Part shown: positions 4,803 through 6,095 of the stretch, piece by piece
Numbering within the stretch: the stretch's first letter is position 1
How the letters are laid out: each line of letters begins with the position of its first letter
Source of the DNA: Vibrio sp.
GTDB taxonomy: Bacteria > Pseudomonadota > Gammaproteobacteria > Enterobacterales > Vibrionaceae
Direction: 5' to 3'
Length of the DNA stretch: 6,095 nucleotides
Assembly (NCBI GenBank): GCA_007124475.1
Contig: SLFB01000112.1
Span: forward strand, 1-6,095
The notes under the pieces: generated by a model
The model's database searches: none
What the model was told of the DNA's origin: nothing
What the model saw: the letters and a program-made list of their open reading frames with translations, nothing else
Position numbers and translations under genes: made by a program

Positions 4803-5774
4803 ATGAGCTGGGAAAATACCTTTACACCTATTTTAAAAACAACCACCGACCCATTACCAGAATTAGCGATCAGTCATCTTACTGACTGGGGAGTGATCGA
4901 GGTTGCTGGCGCGGATAAAAAATCTTATTTACAAGGCCAACTAACCTGTGATGTAGCCACTCTTGCTGAAAACCAAATGAGCTATGGTGCTCATTGTGAT
5001 GCAAAAGGCAAAGTTTGGAGTGCTTTTCGCTTGTTTCATCACGGAGAGCACTATGCCATGCTGCAACCCGCCTCTGCGATTGCCGTTGAATTAACTGAAT
5101 TAAAAAAGTACGCCATTTTTTCAAAAGTCACCATTAGCCACAGCCAAGATGTGGCTTTAGGCGTCATCGGCTCACAAGCTGAAGCATGGATCAATACCTT
5201 AAGTGATAGTCGCGATGATGTTCGCGCCTTAAAAGCAGGCACTGCGGTTAAAATCAGCTCACAACGCTGGTTATTGCTGATCAAACCCGAAGCGGTCGAT
5301 GCTTTATTGGCGACAACAAACGCGCAACGCGTCAATTCCGATCTCTGGACTTACTGCGAAATTCAAGATGCTCTACCGATCATTACGCAAGAACAACAAA
5401 GTCTGCATATCCCTCAAGCACTCAACCTTCAGGCTTTAGGTGGGATAAGCTTTAATAAAGGCTGTTACACGGGCCAGGAAACCATTGCACGAGCTAAATA
5501 TCGAGGTATTAATAAACGCGCTCTTTACCGTGTACAAGGCAATATTCAATCCCCACTATCTAATGATCAGCCGATAGAGTTAGAACGTTCAGTGGGTGAC
5601 AATTGGCGCAAAGCGGGCGTATTAATGGCGCATTATTCCTATGCAGATCATCAAGCTATCGGCCTTATCGTATTGGCCAATGATCTCGATAGTGATACTC
5701 AGTTGCGTCTTGCTTCACAACCAGAGACACGTTGGAAAATGCAACCTTTGCCATATGCTCTTGATGAAAATTGA
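4803..5774 (+). CDS. ygfZ: YgfZ, folate-binding protein for Fe-S enzyme function / tRNA modification
   Basis: Folate-dependent protein of the GcvT-like (aminomethyltransferase) fold that supports Fe-S enzymes, in E. coli notably the tRNA methylthiotransferase MiaB; cytoplasmic. It has 323 residues against 326 in E. coli. The hallmark KGCYTGQE is at residues 219-226, with the key cysteine Cys221 inside LNLQALGGISFNKGCYTGQE. Also seen are YLQGQLTCDV, AHCDAKGKVWS, LTELKKYAIFSKVTI, the following RAKYRGINKRALY, and the C-terminal PLPYALDE matching PLPYSLEE. The ATG at 4803 has AAGGTGA (4791-4797) five bases upstream. A TTG 16 codons earlier (4755) is in frame but lies over the promoter candidate and has no homologous N-terminus. 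The 3' end overlaps the next gene by 11 bases, so the two are probably co-transcribed. Confidence 0.96.
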   Translation: MSWENTFTPILKTTTDPLPELAISHLTDWGVIEVAGADKKSYLQGQLTCDVATLAENQMSYGAHCDAKGKVWSAFRLFHHGEHYAMLQPASAIAVELTELKKYAIFSKVTISHSQDVALGVIGSQAEAWINTLSDSRDDVRALKAGTAVKISSQRWLLLIKPEAVDALLATTNAQRVNSDLWTYCEIQDALPIITQEQQSLHIPQALNLQALGGISFNKGCYTGQETIARAKYRGINKRALYRVQGNIQSPLSNDQPIELERSVGDNWRKAGVLMAHYSYADHQAIGLIVLANDLDSDTQLRLASQPETRWKMQPLPYALDEN

Positions 5775-6095
5775 ATCGCTATCAACGCCGATCCTGCGCT
5801 ATTTAGAGCAATATAATGTTGATTATCAACTTTTACCTCATCGCACCCCCGCGATCAGTATTGAAGATGCCGCGCAGCAACGCGGTATCAATACTGAGCA
5901 AATGGTAAAATGCCTGTTACTACGAGATATGAGTGATCGGTTAGCTCTAGCCTGTGTTCCGGGCAATCGCCACGTGGATCCAAAAAAAGTGCGCGCCCAT
6001 CTTAACTGGCGGCGTATGACGTGTGTCGCCCGTGAACAAGTAGAAGTGTTAACCGGCTACACGGTTGGTACCGTGACTCCGCTATGTTTAAAACA
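5764..6095 (+). CDS. YbaK/EbsC-family aminoacyl-tRNA deacylase (3' end cut by window edge)
   Basis: Member of the YbaK / ProX editing-domain superfamily, whose studied members hydrolyse mischarged tRNAs such as Cys-tRNA(Pro) or Ala-tRNA(Pro). 110 codons are visible, against about 160 for E. coli YbaK. The start MKIESLSTPILRYLEQ resembles the family's N-terminal helix. Lys49 in QMVKCLLLRD aligns with the catalytic lysine of YbaK (VYKTLLV), and TGYTVGTVTPLCLK aligns with its GYLVGGISPLGQK. VDPKKVRAHL also fits. The ATG at 5764 sits inside the end of ygfZ with no obvious ribosome site, so translation is probably coupled to ygfZ. It is diverged from E. coli YbaK and could belong to another subgroup, so the substrate is left open and no symbol is given. 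Confidence 0.88.
   Translation, partial: MKIESLSTPILRYLEQYNVDYQLLPHRTPAISIEDAAQQRGINTEQMVKCLLLRDMSDRLALACVPGNRHVDPKKVRAHLNWRRMTCVAREQVEVLTGYTVGTVTPLCLK

Noticed and set aside
2445..5335. Several 66-94 codon frames inside nadB and ygfZ on either strand
   Set aside because: All overlap well-supported genes in other frames, lack ribosome sites and show no recognisable domains.

Overview
This window looks like core chromosome of a gammaproteobacterium, most likely in the family Vibrionaceae. RpoE, RseA, RseB, NadB, SdhE, YgfX and YgfZ all align by eye with their Escherichia coli counterparts at near-equal length. The RpoE sequence and the gene order nadB / ygfX-sdhE / ygfZ next to divergent rpoE-rseA-rseB are closest to what I recall from Vibrio. 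The species cannot be fixed from the sequence alone. I see no mobile element, CRISPR array, tRNA, rRNA or foreign-looking gene.

Layout. On the minus strand (1-1965) lies the envelope-stress operon rpoE-rseA-rseB. rseB is cut by the left edge, and rseA and rseB overlap by ATGA. A 446-base divergent intergenic region (1966-2411) separates it from nadB. Toward rpoE it carries a good sigma-E-type promoter. Toward nadB it carries a TATAAT box followed by a perfect 16-bp palindrome, AGGGTCAATTGACCCT, over the expected transcription start. nadB (2412-4025, plus) converges on the minus-strand pair sdhE-ygfX, and the nadB and ygfX stop codons share the four bases TTAA. A hairpin with an 11-bp perfect stem sits just beyond the nadB stop, inside the ygfX coding sequence. 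A 147-base divergent spacer then leads to ygfZ (4803-5774, plus), which overlaps the start of a YbaK-family aminoacyl-tRNA deacylase gene cut by the right edge.

How the genes fit together. RpoE is the extracytoplasmic stress sigma factor, RseA its membrane anti-sigma factor and RseB the periplasmic protector of RseA; the likely sigma-E promoter would give autoregulation. NadB makes iminoaspartate for NAD synthesis with FAD. It belongs to the same flavoprotein superfamily as SdhA/FrdA, whose flavinylation is assisted by the neighbouring SdhE. YgfX is SdhE's small membrane partner, and YgfZ supports Fe-S enzymes in a folate-dependent way. The central part is therefore a housekeeping redox-cofactor neighbourhood.

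I found no convincing new biological system. The points most worth a second look are the nadB palindrome, the convergent-end hairpin with shared stop codons, the likely non-ATG start of ygfX, and small structures around rpoE.
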